DNA from: Coenobita brevimanus
Lineage: Eukaryota; Arthropoda; Malacostraca; Decapoda; Coenobitidae
Length of the DNA: 64,000 bases
Assembly (NCBI GenBank): GCA_032717465.1
Contig: JAVRFU010000131.1
Span: 1-64,000, forward strand
Direction: 5' to 3'
Below the pieces are notes generated by a model that worked only from the letters and a program-made list of their open reading frames with translations, had not been told where the DNA came from and searched no databases. The position numbers and the translations under genes are program-made. How positions within the stretch are numbered: position 1 is the stretch's first letter; each line of letters begins with the position of its first letter. Below are positions 1 to 9,928 of the stretch, piece by piece.

Positions 1-790
1 TTGGGGTAGAAATACCACCATACCCCACCTAACGATGACCAAATCCTGGTTTAACGATGGGTTTTGATTTTTTTTTTATAGATTTTGATGACATTTTAGA
101 CTAAAATTGTGTAGGTTGATTTATAAAATGTTTTTAGACTTAGATTAAAGTGTTTTAGCCATAGGTGGAGTGAACATTGTCATTCTGGGGCACAGTTTAC
201 TAAGCTTGATTTTTTCCAGACTTATATTTGACGATTTTCTGATTTTTTTTGTTGGCTTTAGTGAGTTATTTACAGGTATTAGGCTTAAGTTACCTTCCTT
301 GACAGCTATTAGGCCATTTAGATTGGCTTTAAACTTGTTTTGGGGTTCATTTGGGCTTGACTTTGGTGAAAACTCAAGGCTGAGAAAAGCTCCACAGCCT
401 CATTCCCTCAATAAGACCATGACTAATGAGACTGGAGCTGTACTGACCATGATGGAATTCATCTGGGGGTGGAGCCAGTGTCATCCAGGAAGGAGCTGTC
501 TGCTGAGATGCATGGAAAGTCACCCATCAAGGATCTTCTCTTGCTGTTGTCAGGAACAGTGATGTGACGTGGTTATGACAAGATACTAAACTGTATACAT
601 CATATATTCAGATATATATGCCTCCATCTACTAACTGAAATCCCTACACTACATGCAGCAAGCCCTTTATATCCTGCAGACAAATGCATACACACAAATA
701 TACTGTATATCATGGGAAAAGTTAAACTTACATGAATGAAGTGCCTACTACTGTAGCAGTAAGGGTAAAAACACATGTAATATTAATATA
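1..790. other. AT-rich stretch, no gene recognised
   Basis: No domain or repeat family is recognisable on either strand. A 130-codon open frame at 170-562 (+) has no recognisable motif and looks like chance. The stretch lies downstream of the last visible cadherin exon on the minus strand, so it may be intron or 3' flank. Confidence 0.4.
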
Positions 791-1327
791 TTGGTACATC
801 TCAATACTGTTGGAATGTTGAAATCTGTTTGGAATAATAATATGCTTTCGGTACATACTAAAGTGAAAATTTACAAGTCCATGGTTAGACCAATTTTAAT
901 TTACGAGCATGAGTCATGGCACAGTACAATTGCAAGAGATCAGAGAGTATTAGGATTTGAGAATAAAATACTGAGAAGGATTCTTGGGGTAAAGTGGCAA
1001 GACAGAGTTACAAATGCAAGAGTAAGGGATATTACGAGAGTGGAACCAGTTAATGAATATGTGAGACTGTCTTGCTGGAAGTAGCTGGGGCACATATACA
1101 GAAAAGAAGGTAGTTTAATACAGGATGTGCCAGAGTGGACTGCTAAAGAAAGAAGAGGTAGAGGTAGGCCGAGGGAAACCTGGTTGAGGACAATGAAAAA
1201 AGAAACAGGAGAGGAGTGTTGGTGGGACCTGAAGGAGATGGCAAGAGACAAATATTGGTGGAGAGAGTTCATTGAGGCCCTATGCATCTCGTGGGGTGCC
1301 ACAGGAAATGATTGATTGATTGATTAG
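791..1327 (+). pseudogene. 3' end of an RTE/CR1-type LINE with (TGATT)n-like tail
   Basis: The frame encodes the C-terminal part of a non-LTR polymerase. It has the 'thumb-end' signature ILIYEHESW, then KILRRILGVKWQDRV, then a basic RRGRGRPRETW block, and ends EALCISWGATGND. This arrangement is typical of RTE/RTE-X and related LINEs. The frame is continuous over 791-1315 apart from one in-frame TAG at 1082-1084. The stop is followed at once by TGATTGATTGATTAG, the expected short tandem-repeat 3' tail. No reverse transcriptase core is present, so this is a 5'-truncated relic. Clade assignment is tentative. Confidence 0.75.
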
Positions 1328-1700
1328 TAAGAGATGTACTGGAAAGGCCCACACATCGAAACCATCCTCTCACACCCGAGACGAAAGTGTTGATACTATT
1401 AAGGTTCCTTGCAACTGGAAAAATGCAGCAGTGTAACTGTGATGACTTTGGACCATCGCAGCCATCAGTGAGCAATGTGATAACGGAAACACTCTGTGCT
1501 CTAACTGCTCCACACATTGTTAAGAGGTTTGTGAAGTTCCCCCATACAATCCCTGAACTACAAAGAACTGAAAGAAAATTCAGGCAAATTGCTGGCTTTC
1601 CTGGGGTAGCTGGTGTGATTGATGGGACTCACATACGAATTGTGGCACCAAACCAGTATGAAGAAGTGGGTATAACTTTAGAAGTAACCAACGTTACCGA
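1327..1700 (+). pseudogene. HARBI1-like (PIF/Harbinger) transposase fragment
   Basis: The translation reads RDVLERPTHRNHPLTPETK, then LLRFLATGKMQQCN, then DDFGPSQPSVSNVI, then RKFRQIAGFPGVAGVIDGTH. These are the N-terminal helical region and the first catalytic strand (the D of GVIDGTHIRI) of a Harbinger DDE nuclease. The match fades after IVAPNQYEEV near 1680, and the second and third acidic residues are absent. It starts immediately beside the LINE tail at 1327. No TIRs were recognised. About one third of the usual ~350-residue protein remains. Confidence 0.8.
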
Positions 1701-1776
1701 TTTTCATTATATTACGTCCCTGAACTATTCTAACCAAGACTTACCTTTTAAGGCTAGTTTGAGTTGGGGGAGCTAA

Positions 1777-2305
1777 TTTTGTAGGGGTCGTCATATAGTG
1801 GCTTAGGTTAGGCTATCTCTCCTTATTCCTTCTTGCAATGCTTTTCACTTTACCACATTCACTGATGGAACTGGGACACGATAATGGTCTTTGGCTTCTT
1901 AGTCACATTCTATACCTGAAAGATTTGAGGAAAATTAGTCATGAAGAACATCATAATCCAAGTTACGTTTCATCATAAACAAGACCAAGTCTACTAATAC
2001 ATAAAAAAATATACAGGAAAAAAACACAGCAATTTTTAAATTCGGAGGAGTGGGATGGGGTGAGTACTTGACTGTAAATCCATATTATATACGCTGGTGT
2101 TAGAGTTCTGAAGTATTGACTAATTCCCTATCAATGGTACTGCTATCTGGGTGACAATGCTACATCAGCTACATTTTGAGCTACAGAACATTAGCTGGTA
2201 ATCTTTCCAATATTTACTATGGAAAAAAAAAAGGGAGGGAGGGGGGGAGCAGCATAAGAAGTCTTACTGTACATCCGTTGCAGCCTCTTGATAAAACCTT
2301 ATGGA
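1777..2305. other. No gene recognised
   Basis: This is AT-rich sequence with a purine run (A10 then GGGAGGGAGGGGGGG) near 2222-2250. No coding, RNA or repeat family is recognised. Confidence 0.4.
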
Positions 2306-2389
2306 TTAAACATATGGAAAATGAAATACAGTAGTCTTCCATATCAGCCAGGGATACTTTATAAAGATGCCTGTTGATGGTCGAACAAT

Positions 2390-3525
2390 GAATATAGCAT
2401 CAGTGGTCCCCCTACCTGGCATAAACCCAAACTGCATCTCATCAATATTCACTCTGTCTCTAATCATACCTTCTAAAACTCTCTCCATTACCTTCATTAT
2501 CTGATCTAAAAGCTTTATACCTCTATAATTTCCTCTTTCCAGGGCATCACCCTTCCCTTTATACACATTTACAATTACACTTTTCAGCCAATCATCTGGG
2601 ACAACACACTCATAAATAATCCTATTTATCAGGTCAGTGACTAAACTCACCCCTATATCGCCTGAGGCCTTCAACATTTCGGCAGTCAACCCAGACACAC
2701 CTGCTGCCTTCCCAACCCTCATCCTGACTATTGCCTTACTCACAGTAGCAGTATCAATCAAAGGCCAAGGGCCAGACACTGGATCTGCTGGCTCCAAACC
2801 TTCCCTGTCCCAGTCAAACTCCTCATTCAACAACCGGTTATAATGCTCTCTCCATGCATCTTTAATATCCTCACTGTTCACCACTACCCTTCCTTCATCA
2901 TTCTTCACACACTGCTCACCTATGATATCCCGATTATCCCTCTTCACATGACCTGCCACCCTAAATATATTTTTCCTTTCCCCATGATTTAGGTTATCAA
3001 GTAATTGTCTCTGTGACTCAGACTTTGCCCTGTATACCTCTCTCCTAGCCCTACGCTTAGCAGCCAAATATTCCTCTTTGCTACCACCCTTCTTCCATTC
3101 CCGGAAAAGCCTTCTTTTCTCCTTAATTGCAGCTTCTACACCCTCATCCCACCACCAAGCTACTTTATGTCTTGGTGGTCCTCTTGTCCAGCCGCATGTT
3201 ACATCAGTAACTCTCAAGAAATTGTTCTTGAGGGCTCTGTACTGTTCATTAACGCCTCTGTCTACAGCTCCCTGTTCAACCACCACTCTCCTCAACTCGC
3301 TATAGAAGGCATCCCTTACTACTTGGTTTTTCAGCTTCCATATTTTCCTCCTAGGTACATAAGTCCTCTTTTTCATCATTTGTTCTTTAAGCACCATATC
3401 ACAAATCAATAGTTTGTGCTGCTGCACACACTCCTCACTTCCTATAACTTTAACATCCCTCACTAACCTCCTATCGGCCCTCCTAACCAGAAAATAATCT
3501 ATCTGACTGCTATTTCCACAGACTC
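2390..3525 (-). pseudogene. LINE K: linker and N-terminal RT region of a non-LTR retrotransposon
   Basis: An uninterrupted minus-strand frame covers the end of the endonuclease-RT linker and the first RT blocks: YSELRRVV, WWWDEGVEAAIKEK, the conserved GKAAGVSGLTAEML turn, VPDDWLKSVIVNVYKGKG, NYRGIKLLDQIMKVMERVL and QFGFMPGRGTTDAIFIVR. The frame then runs into unrelated sequence at about 2390, before the YADD block. Upstream it begins abruptly near 3525 (DYFLVRRADRRLVRDVKV), so the endonuclease is also missing. Both ends are truncated, the polymerase is non-functional, and neither an ORF1 nor a 3' tail is present. The style resembles RTE/CR1-group LINEs; the clade is unassigned. Confidence 0.8.
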
Positions 3526-3534
3526 ATACAAATT

Positions 3535-3955
3535 AAACCCTGCCTAACCTCGAATGACCTAATCCAACTTAAATCAACCCAACCTAATCTAGCTTAACCT
3601 CACCTAACCCAGTCTAATTGTATTTAACCTCACAATCTCACGTAACCTCCCCATACTTAACATAACCTATTTTGAAGCAGCCTAACTGCATCTAACCCTA
3701 CCTAATCCTACCCAGTCTCACTTAACCATACCATACCCGACCTAACCCAACCAGTCAAGCCTAAAATGACCTAATCCAACTGAACCTAACCCAGCCTAAC
3801 CCAACAAAATAAAACCCATCCCAAAACCTATGAAAACCGACGTATTCTAAAGCAATCTAACCTAATCCGTCTATATCTAGTCAAACTGAAGCCAACCCAA
3901 CCAAAAATTACCTAATCAGACCAAACCCTGCCCAAAGTGACCTAACCTAACTTTC
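3535..3955. repeat. Degenerate CCTAA/AACCT tract (telomere-like)
   Basis: About 420 bp is dominated by CCTAA, AACCTAAC and ACCTAACC words separated by variable bases. The arthropod telomere repeat is TTAGG (complement CCTAA). The array is not regular, so it is either a decayed interstitial telomeric tract or a related AACCT satellite. Confidence 0.6.
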
Positions 3956-4052
3956 GATCGGCTATATATTCGCTATTAAATTTTGCTGCCTGAAAAAAAG
4001 TCTACGGATGTCAAATTCCAAGTTTCGCCTGTTCTGTGTACACGTATAACTT

Positions 4053-4258
4053 CGTTCTTACCTAATTGTATCTTTACAGGAATGAGTCAAGCTCGTACTG
4101 TCCCGTGTCTTAAACTATATTTATCGTACATATTCTTAAATTTGTGAATTGTTTTGGCAAACACTATTTCATTCGGTAGTGCAATTCCATTGATCAATTG
4201 CTCTGTTTGGGAAACTGAATTTCCTTACGTCTTTATCACCTCTCCTTCTCAGCATGTC
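4053..4258 (-). pseudogene. LINE J 3' fragment with internal deletion
   Basis: Read on the minus strand, this is the LINE J 3' segment (AKTIHKFKDMYDKYGLRHG region, then the AATTAGGTAAGAA end), as in the copy at 36568-37062. It is fused at about 4235 to the segment corresponding to 5118-5150 (CACATAAATGAAGACATGC). Most of the coding region between them is deleted. The fragment runs straight into the TG repeat. Confidence 0.7.
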
Positions 4259-4266
4259 TTCATTTA

Positions 4267-4288
4267 TGTGTGTGTGTGTGTGTGTGTT

Positions 4289-4339
<51 letters not shown>
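4267..4339. repeat. (TG)n microsatellite
   Basis: This is a TG dinucleotide array with one small interruption (TTATTG near 4288). It is the mirror counterpart of the CA array after 4998 and flanks the palindrome. Confidence 0.95.
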
Positions 4340-4340
<1 letters not shown>

Positions 4341-4998
4341 CTTACCTAATTGTATCTTTACAGGAATGAGTCGTACTGTCCCGTGTCTTAAACCATTTTT
4401 ATCGTACATATCCTTAAATTTATGAATTGTTTTGGCACACACTTTCATCCGGTAGTGAATTCCACTGACCTATTGCCCTATATGGGAAACTAATTTTCCT
4501 TACGTCTTTATTGCCTCTCTTTTTATGCAGTTTTTTGCAGTGTCCTCTTACTGCTGCATCCCCATAGGTTATATACTTATTTATGTCTATTTTCTCCTTC
4601 CCTGATATGCATTTATATAGTATATATAATATACAGTATAATCATGTCTCCTCTTTTCCTTCTCTTATAAAAGAAGGAAAAGAGGAGACATGATTATACT
4701 GTATATTATATACAGTATACTATATAAATGCATATCAGGGAAGGAGCAAATAGACATAAATAAGTATATAACCTATGGGGATGCATCAGCAACAGGACAC
4801 TGCAAAAAACTGCATAAAAAGAGAGGCAATAAAGACGTAAGGAAATTTAGTTTCCCAAATAGGGCAATTGGTCAGTGGAATTCACTACCGGATGAAAGTG
4901 TGTGCCAAAACAATTCATAAATTTAAGGATATGTACGATAAAAATGGTTTAAGACACGGGACAGTACGACTCATTCCTGTAAAGATACAATTAGGTAA
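4341..4998. repeat. Large inverted repeat (palindrome) built from LINE J 3' ends
   Basis: The left arm (4341-4663) and right arm (4672-4998) are reverse complements over about 325 bp, around an 8-bp spacer. Each arm is a LINE J 3' end running outward into TG or CA repeats. The arms differ at several positions. For example, the right arm has a 5-bp CAGTA insertion in the TATA-rich part, and there are single changes around the GTTTCCC and CAGGGAAGGAG words. They are therefore diverged sequences, not a perfect artefactual fold-back. Confidence 0.85.
4672..4998 (+). pseudogene. LINE J C-terminal fragment (right palindrome arm)
   Basis: This encodes the terminal part of a CR1-like polymerase: CISGKEQIDINKYITYGDAS, GHCKKLHKKRGNKDVRKFSF, PNRAIGQWNSLPDE, then a frame change before AKTIHKFKDMYDKNGLRHG. 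The motif order (RGHCKKL..., DVRKFSFPNR, WNSLP) is the standard C-terminal tail after the RT domain in CR1/L2-group LINEs. It is truncated at the palindrome centre and ends at GGTAAGAA before (CA)n. Confidence 0.75.
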
Positions 4999-4999
4999 G

Positions 5000-5043
<44 letters not shown>

Positions 5044-5068
5044 CACACACACACACACGACCCGGTGA

Positions 5069-5103
<35 letters not shown>

Positions 5104-5130
5104 CCCGGTGAATTACACACACACACATAA
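4999..5130. repeat. (CA)n array interrupted twice by CGACCCGGTGAATTA
   Basis: CA dinucleotide repeats contain the same 15-mer CGACCCGGTGAATTA at about 5058 and 5101. The result is a compound ~43-bp unit. The array joins the palindrome to the next LINE J copy. Confidence 0.85.
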
Positions 5131-5510
5131 ATGAAGACATGCTGAGAAGGATAATAACATCATTCATTAGACCAACCCTGGAATATGCATCAGTAGTCTG
5201 GAGTCCTCATCTAAAAAAGCACATAGACAAGATTGAAAAAGTTCAAAGGGCCGCTACAAGATGGATACCAAGCTTAAGGGACATAAACTACGAAGAAAGA
5301 CTAAATAAACTGAATCTACCAACACTACAGGAGAGAAGGAAAAGAGGTGACATGATAATGCTATATAAATGCATATCAGGAAAGGAGAAAATAGACATAA
5401 ATGATTACTTAACATATGGAGAAGCATCAGCAAGAGGACACTGCAAAAAATTGCATAAGAAGAGAGATGATAAAGACGTAAGGAAATTCAGTTTCCCAAA
5501 CAAAGCAATT
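5118..5510 (+). pseudogene. LINE J polymerase C-terminal fragment
   Basis: An open frame encodes MLRRIITSFIRPTLEYASVV, WSPHLKKHIDKIEKVQRAAT, LPTLQERRKRGDMIMLYKCI and DVRKFSFPNKAIE. This is the post-RT domain of a CR1-like LINE. It breaks off at 5510, where other copies continue with QWNALPNE, and runs into unrelated sequence beginning with the 19-bp palindrome AACACCATATTATGGTGTT. The RT core and 3' end are missing. Confidence 0.8.
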
Positions 5511-5530
5511 GAACACCATATTATGGTGTT

Positions 5531-5874
5531 TGCAACACCTTAAACCTTCTTTAGTTATACTTTTCAAGTAGTGCCCAATTCTCTTGCTGTATGGGGCTAC
5601 TCTTGGATCAGCATTATTAAATTCTTTAGGCAACTTACCTCACTCCAGTTACCTCCATATTCACTTACCTCAGGCCTTTGCCGGTTCCACCTTTATATTT
5701 TGTAGTTTTCCAACCTCCCGTCACCCATCAAAGAAATACCAGTACTATATGACAATAGACCAGCTGGCCCACGCTGGTCAGCTCCTACACAAGTGTGACT
5801 AAATAAAAGAAAGTCATAATCCCACTGGCTGGGGAAACACCCAGGCACCTTTCTTACCAGTTTATTTCTATATC
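5531..5874. other. No gene recognised
   Basis: Nothing with coding character or a recognisable repeat lies between the LINE J relic and SINE-1. Confidence 0.4.
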
Positions 5875-6238
5875 GTGGTAGGCGGTGGCGACTATCATCC
5901 ACTCACTTGATGTATTGCTGCCTACTTCCTCCATAGCCTTTATCATTCTTTTCTGTGCCTGTCCTCCTCTCTTCCTATTTCTCCCGTCTTTCCTGTCACT
6001 TCTTATTGCTTTTCTTTCCTTTACAGGTGGCTTTACATTGAGTGACAAACCAAATGATTTCCTGTAAGCAAAGAAACCATTTACAACGCTGGGTGGTAAC
6101 CATATAACCAAACCATACATGCTCCCTACATGTCAACAAGTGGGTTGGTGGAGGGTTAGTGCCCCTCCCTAGAAAACAAATAACTCAAAGTCAAATAGCC
6201 ACCCCTTACGGGATTATGGCGTCTGGCAATAGATAGAT
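5875..6238 (+). mobile_element. SINE-1 copy (unknown head, GATA tail)
   Basis: This ~365-bp element recurs at 23060-23432 (+), 35209-35589 (-) and 25387-25690 (-, 5' part missing), and inside 18241-19237. It starts GTGGTAGG(T/C)GGTGGCGA and ends with the block GGCCACCCC, GGGAT, GGCGTCTGGCAATAGATAGAT. No tRNA A/B boxes are evident in the head. The last ~40 bp match the 3' end of LINE A, which implies mobilisation by that LINE. It abuts the truncated 5' end of a LINE A copy with no spacer. Confidence 0.85.
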
Positions 6239-8955
6239 TATGTGTGTGTATGCGCCAATGCAAGATCGTGCTAGAAGAGTGAGAGAAGAGTTCTGGACAA
6301 ATGTGGAAGTGTGCATGGAAAAGTTTGGAAGGAATGAGAGAGTGTTTTTGATTGGTGATATGAATGGTAAAGTTGGTAATGTGAAGGTGGATGGAATAGT
6401 TGGTGGGTGGGGTGTGCCTGCTGAGATAGATGAGAATGGGAGTGCGTTAGTGGACATTTGTGCTGGGAGGGGGTTGGTGATAGCCAATACCCTCTTCAGG
6501 CATAAAATGATCCACAGGTATACATGGCGAGTGATGAGAAGGGTGGGTGGTGAACTGAATGAAAGGAAGGTAATGATTGATTATGTGTGTGTGGATGAAA
6601 GGATGCGAAGATGTGTAAAGGATGCAAGAGTGTATAGAGGTTGGGGGAGTGGACTTTCTGACCACTACTTGGTGGTGGCCAGAATTAAGATTCAAGTAAG
6701 ATGGAGGAATAGAAGAAGGGAAAGACGAGAGGAAGGAGTAGTTGCAAGGAGAGTGGAAAGGTTACAAGAGGATGAGAAAAAGGCAGAGTATAAGAGAGAT
6801 GTGGAGGAACGATTGGGCAAATATGAATTGGAGCAGATGGGAGACGTGGAAGGTGTGTGTAAGATATTTACAGAAGAAATATGTGCAGCATGTGATGTGG
6901 TGTGTGGAAGGAAGAGAAGATGGAGGGGGGTGCAAGGAACAGCGTGGTGGACTGAAGAGGTGAAACAGGCTGTGGCACAAAAGAAGAAAGCATACAATGA
7001 ATGGATGAGAAATAGGGGCGTGGAAGAAGTTGAGAGGCGGAAGAGAGAGTTATATGTGGAAAAGAAGAGAGAGGTGAAAAGATTAGTAAGAGAGAGTAAG
7101 AAGAGAGTGGATGAGGAATTTGGAAGGAATTTGAGTGTAAAGTGGAGGGACTGTAAGAAAATGTTCTGGAGAGAAGTGAAAAGAGTAAGACAGGGTGGAA
7201 GTGAAGTTAGCAGGGGAGTGAAAGATAAAAATGGTAGATTACTAATGGAGAAGGGAGAAAAAGTGAGCAGATGGAGAGAACACTTTAAGGAATTGTTGAA
7301 TGTAGAGGATGGAAGTAATGCGAGTATAAGTGGCTGGGGAATGGCTGGGAGAATGAGGGAGGTGAGAAGACAGGAAGAAATCCGTAGGATAGAAGTTGTG
7401 GAAACAATGAAGAAAGTTAAATCGGGGAAAGCCCCAGGAATTGATGGAGTGTGTGGTGAAATGCTGAAGCATGGGGGAGAGATAGTAGTATAATGGATGT
7501 GGAAGATGTGCAGATTGGCCTGGGAGGAAGGTAGAGTCCCGGAGGATTGGAAGTCAGGTATAATTATTCCCTTGTACAAAGGAAAGGGGGAAAAAGAAGT
7601 GTGTGGTAATCATAGGGGCATTTGTCTTCTTAGTATAATAGGAGAAGTGTATGGTAGGATACTTATAGACAGAGTTAGAGAAAGAACAGAGAAATTAGTT
7701 GGAGAAGAACAGGGAGGCTTTAGGAAGGGAAGAGGTTGTGTAGATCAGATATTCATTCTTAGATCTTTAGTGGAAAAGTTTCTAGAGAAGGGAAAGAAGT
7801 TGTATGCGGCTTTCATGGATTTGGAGAAAGCATATGACAAGGTGGATAGACAAGGATTGTGGAAAGTGTTAAGAATATATGGAGTAGATGGGAAGTTGTT
7901 GAATGCTGTGAAGAGTATGTACGATGGTGCGAAGGCTGCAGTGCGTGTGGATCGTGAACTAAGTGAATTTTTCTCTTTGAAAGTTGGTTTGAAACAGGGA
8001 TGTGTCATGTCTCCATGGTTGTTCAATCTGTACATGGATGGGGTAATAAAAGAGGTACAAGGTAGGGTAGTGGATGTTGGAGTGGCCCTGGTGAGAGAGG
8101 ATAGTGTTTGGAAACTCCCTGTACTGTTGTTTGCAGATGATACTGTGTAGTTGAGTGAAGACGAAGGGGAGCTGCAAGGCTTGGTGGATGAGTTTGAGAG
8201 AGTGCGTAAGAAACGGAACCTAAAGGTGAATGTAGGGAAGAGTAAAGTGATGTAGGGAAGAGTAAAGTGATGGTCTTTGAGAGAGGTGAAGTTAGTGAAT
8301 GTACAGCGAGGTTGGATGGTGAGGAATTGGAAAATGTGAGTACGTTTAAGTATTTGGGTAGTGTGATGAGTAAGGATGGAGGTTTGGAGGATGAAGTGCT
8401 TGAAAGGGTACAGCAGGGGAAAAAAGGTTGCTGGTTCTTTGAAAGCAGTGATAAGAAACAGGGAAGTGAGCATGGAAGTGAAAAAGTTACTACATGACAG
8501 TATTGTGATACCAACTCTAACATACGGAAGTGAAGCTTGGACGTTGTTGGAAGGACACAAGTCAAGAGTGAGGGCAGTGGAAATGAGTTATTTACGAGGA
8601 GCCTGTGGAGTCACGTGGAGAGACAGGCTGACGAATGAGGATATAAAGGAGCGTTGTGGTGTTGATGTGGATGTGATAGGAAGCGTTATGAGGAACACAC
8701 TGAGGTGGTTTGGCCATGTGGAGAGGATGGAGGGTGAATGACTGACGAAGAGAGTGTATGTGAGTGAGGTGGAGGGGGAAAGAGGGAAGGGGAGGCCGAG
8801 GATGAGATGGAGGGATGGGGTGGAGAGGTATATGAGAGAGGGGGGTGTGAGTTGGGAGCAAGGTAGTGAAATGGCGGGGGACAGGGCGACTTGGAGGCGA
8901 TTTGTTTGTGGCCACCCCAAACGGGATTGAGGCGTCTGGCGATAGATAGATAGAT
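6239..8955 (+). pseudogene. LINE A, near complete but decayed (EEP C-term, RT, 3' GATA tail)
   Basis: One polyprotein frame covers the C-terminal half of an exonuclease-endonuclease-phosphatase domain (LIGDMNGKVG, then GLSDHYLVVARI as the SDH motif), a basic linker, and a full RT. RT blocks are GKAPGIDGVCGEML, NHRGICLLSIIGEVYGRILI, EEQGGFRKGRG, AAFMDLEKAYDKVDRQG, LKQGCVMSPWLFNLYMDGV and the catalytic LLFADDTV. The protein ends FVCGHPKRD. Lesions are in-frame stops at 7491 and 8148, a 20-bp tandem duplication at 8233-8272, a frameshift in an A run near 8420, and a TGA at 8739. The 5' end is truncated exactly at the SINE-1 tail. The stop codon lies inside the last 30 bp, before GGCGTCTGGCGATAGATAGATA. 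RTE/CR1-group; clade unassigned. Confidence 0.85.
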
Positions 8956-9018
8956 GATGTAGCTTGTATTATATACAAGAAATGTCACAATTCTTGTAAT
9001 TGTAAAAATAATGTATGT

Positions 9019-9080
9019 GTGTCGAGCGCTAGTGAATTCCCAAAAGGAAGAACTGGAGCTTTTGAGAAACAAAAGGCCAG

Positions 9081-9112
<32 letters not shown>

Positions 9113-9928
9113 AAAAAAAAGCTGAAGTTAATTTCAGAATACCATCAAAAGAGACATTCCTATCACCAAGCATGAAGAACAGGCCCAAACAAGGATCAAC
9201 TATCAGCCCTGCATTTAAAAACCATAAGTGGTTCCCATCACCACGTAAAACACAAGGTCCTAAGTACAAAAAAACCATGAGAGACAAGACCTTTGCTCTT
9301 TCTTCGTCAGCCGCAATCCAGTTGCTGGAAGAGGAACGCAAAGCAAAACGAGCTTTAGAGCTCAAGAAATGCAAAAAAGGACTCCAAACTTCCCAAGAAA
9401 GGCAAGTCCGCTCAGACGTCTGAACCTCTGACTGCTTCAACATCAATGAACACTCTAGCTAAGGAAAATGGAGATTCTTCCAGTGATGAATCGCTAGAAG
9501 CCAGCATGGTATCGCTGGAAGACAGTGATGATGACTCAATTGACGTAGAAACTATGTCCACTGAAAATGCAATGCAGTTTGTAGATCTTCAACAGCAACC
9601 TGAGCATGGATCGTGGGTTATAGTGAAGCTACCTGTCATTAACTCTACTTCCAGAGGTAGAAAGACTGTTACACATAAAGCTTGTCTTGGTAGGGTAGAG
9701 AGAGTAGAAGAAGAAGGCCTTGAAGTACACTTTCTTAAGGAATTGGAAGCTAAGAAAGATCACTTTGTTTGGGGCAGTTCTGAAGACCTTTCTTTCCCAG
9801 TGACACCAGATGAAGTTTGTGTTATTCAAAATAAATGTATAACTGATGTGATTCAGGGTAGAACTGCTACGATTAAGGTTGAAAATGGAGTACTAGCAGC
9901 TGGGGAGAGTTGTCTAGGAATAGTGTAA
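9019..9928 (+). pseudogene. Possible C-terminus of a DDE transposase-derived protein, frameshifted
   Basis: Two consecutive frames (9019-9423 and 9446-9928) join if a single base shift is assumed in the A run near 9372. In the second frame KLPKKGKSAQTSEPLT leads directly into the later ATG. The first part contains an ATT microsatellite (poly-Leu) and a charged EEERKAKRALELKK helix. The second part has an acidic SSSDESLEASMVSLEDSDDD linker and a small globular end with GSWVIVKLP and HFVWGSSEDLSFPV. That layout is like the C-terminal end of pogo/Tigger-type transposase-derived proteins (inference from pattern only). No catalytic domain is seen. It could instead be an unrelated relic. Confidence 0.35.

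Noticed and set aside
170..562. 130-codon open frame at the left edge
   Set aside because: No domain, low-complexity Phe/Leu-rich start and no splice or start context. It looks like chance.
4341..4998. Palindrome as a pure sequencing artefact
   Set aside because: The arms differ by several substitutions and a 5-bp indel, which a fold-back artefact would not show. Long reads would still be decisive.
6692..7579. Long minus-strand Ser/Pro/Leu-rich frames opposite the LINEs (also at 7745-8560, 15347-16228, 24591-25235)
   Set aside because: They are mirror images of purine-rich LINE coding strands, with no domains of their own.
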